In this document: piece after piece, positions 6,001-6,189 of the stretch
How positions within the stretch are numbered: position 1 is the stretch's first letter
Layout: every line of letters starts with the position of its first letter
Source: CAYGXH01 sp964354485
GTDB lineage: Bacteria; Bacteroidota; Ignavibacteria; UBA10030; SZUA-254
Assembly: GCA_964354485.1 (NCBI GenBank)
Contig: CAYGZY010000195.1
Span: 1 to 6,189 of the forward strand
Length of the DNA stretch: 6,189 nt
Direction of reading: 5' to 3'
Program-made: the position numbers and the translations under genes
Notes under the pieces: generated by a model
The model's input: only the letters and a program-made list of their open reading frames with translations
The model's database searches: none
Told to the model about the DNA's origin: nothing

Positions 6001-6189
6001 AAATTGTACCTCACATCGGAAGGATTCGATCTGTCGGCGATCGATCCCATTCTGAAAGACTTCGAGAACCTCTCCGGCAAGCTCTCATGCAGTATTGCAG
6101 TAGGCGGCACTCCCCGTAATCCGGAACTGAGCGGTAAAATGAGTTTTAAAGACGTCCGGTTCCTCTTTCTTCCTAATAATATCAACTAC
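3085..6189 (+). CDS. TamB/AsmA-like envelope assembly protein (3' end beyond window)
   Basis: The frame is open for 1035 codons from the ATG at 3085 to the window edge with no stop. The N-terminus is basic (MKILKRISK) and followed by one hydrophobic segment (about 11-28), an uncleaved inner-membrane anchor. Next comes the pattern seen at the start of TamB and AsmA proteins: GTLHLGTIEGNFLTGF (52-66), LPLFNKRLVLTSLTITQP (94-111) and DGRWNI (120-125). The rest is low-complexity alternation of short hydrophobic and polar strands, as in long beta-rich periplasmic bridges, including late repeats such as LSGKLSCSIAVGGTPRNPEL (996-1015). The C-terminal DUF490/TamB domain would lie downstream. TamB works with an Omp85 protein, and AsmA-like proteins are linked to phospholipid transport; which applies is not decidable here. 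The gene overlaps rfaE2 by four bases (ATGA). AGGAG touches the ATG directly, so coupling probably drives initiation. The family call rests on pattern, not on catalytic residues. Confidence 0.8.
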   Translation, partial: MKILKRISKILGITLVSVVILLFIAALLTQTGFVKDRLRILIANSISQNINGTLHLGTIEGNFLTGFSIDSLAIYDDQGPILQSRKIECAYDILPLFNKRLVLTSLTITQPVISFTRSMDGRWNIKKLLRESEDTTSSQSDWEFDFKRISVVRGSIRVYDSLALSLPNHWDLPRPFFEYHDFSVNDITIELSTRLMKDDIQADVSEFSCYSPESEFELKQLRGTFRIAADRILGEDVIIQTGKSFLECNASLEGVNFFRGIKFKDLQHDSTYLDFRANTIDLAELRNFLPQVRFLNGTAYVDLEAHGEFGNLTIQHLDVKTYDSDLHVGGTIYNLHRPELLSLDITMNSGQLNPRDASLLLPPFGIPSFLNAKPFAITGRYTGYPVDFSTSITLKGPSGDVDLACRMNLKNKPPTYSCEFSTKNLDCRWILGNDNFNSALFTNGKIEGKGFSINDITTDLTVMVDSSRLNNVPIDHSTLTIRARPQYLHGELTASSGEASVTINGQSDFTNIQSPVYEGNLRLGSFDLSQILNNKEYKSNLNLHGTFAGSGKTFSQLNAVLSLSLLPSVFRAHTLQSDTLDLNLDQRDPMKKTLSIRSPLLDADFTGLFNLDKDVPLLSGRMKDLLHVIVQHTSPAPDLKAVPKTAARKTTMKGMDFQYYLKIKDLDPISSLLENIPFNARTDIRGEVRGNDDLLSLSSDGTIDEFFIGTTRGGILLRNGTVHISLDSLTRNPSLERLTGTIDITSDSGLINTRKIENIRASLTYDSFRGTTDFACTYDSLYRFSASGRISVQPATYVFDFDSLIIALGPNHWRNVQDVQLRLNRQGFQIMHAAFTRGDEFFSFAGALLSSGPMDFRASLRNVNLSNLNVFLPNLDKNQRGFDGRVTADVILTGSDSLPKISLNSISSNTSYKSNRIGTLSADVQYNEKRADILISARERPNDSLANFTLRGSIPIDLAIPLRGERFPNQEQKLYLTSEGFDLSAIDPILKDFENLSGKLSCSIAVGGTPRNPELSGKMSFKDVRFLFLPNNINY

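Overview
The window looks like chromosomal DNA of a Gram-negative bacterium. Two adjacent genes make the ADP-heptose precursor of lipopolysaccharide, and the next gene encodes a TamB/AsmA-type envelope protein, which implies an outer membrane. The phylum cannot be fixed from sequence alone. Separate heptose kinase and adenylyltransferase genes, many TTT/ATT/GAA codons, and an IS200-like transposase inside palindromic repeats would fit a member of the Bacteroidota/Ignavibacteria/FCB group, but this is a weak inference.

Layout. Positions 1-135 hold nothing recognisable. Positions 136-1424 form an accessory island: an intact single-domain Y1 (HUH) transposase gene of the IS200/REP-associated type (375-827, minus strand) lies between two repeat blocks (136-389 and 860-1424). 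Each block has the same plan: one or more plus-strand copies of a two-hairpin module, then a longer inverted repeat, then one or more minus-strand copies of the module. The 88-bp module next to the transposase is present in two identical direct copies (136-223 and 860-947). Stem sequences differ between plus- and minus-strand copies by fully compensatory changes, while the TGAA loops and a GTTAATGA tail stay constant. This resembles a REP/REPIN-RAYT system and is the most interesting part of the window.

Positions 1425-1580 are the leader of the downstream operon, with a possible promoter (1511-1542) and a good ribosome binding site (1566-1571). The operon then runs without gaps: rfaE1 (heptose-7-phosphate kinase, TTG start at 1581), rfaE2 (heptose-1-phosphate adenylyltransferase, 2591-3088, 1-nt overlap), and a very large TamB/AsmA-like gene from 3085 (4-nt overlap) that stays open to the end of the window (1035 codons, C-terminus missing). 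The first two genes supply the kinase and nucleotidyl-transfer steps of ADP-heptose synthesis. The third is an inner-membrane-anchored periplasmic protein of the type linked to outer-membrane protein insertion or lipid transport, so the operon appears devoted to building the outer membrane.
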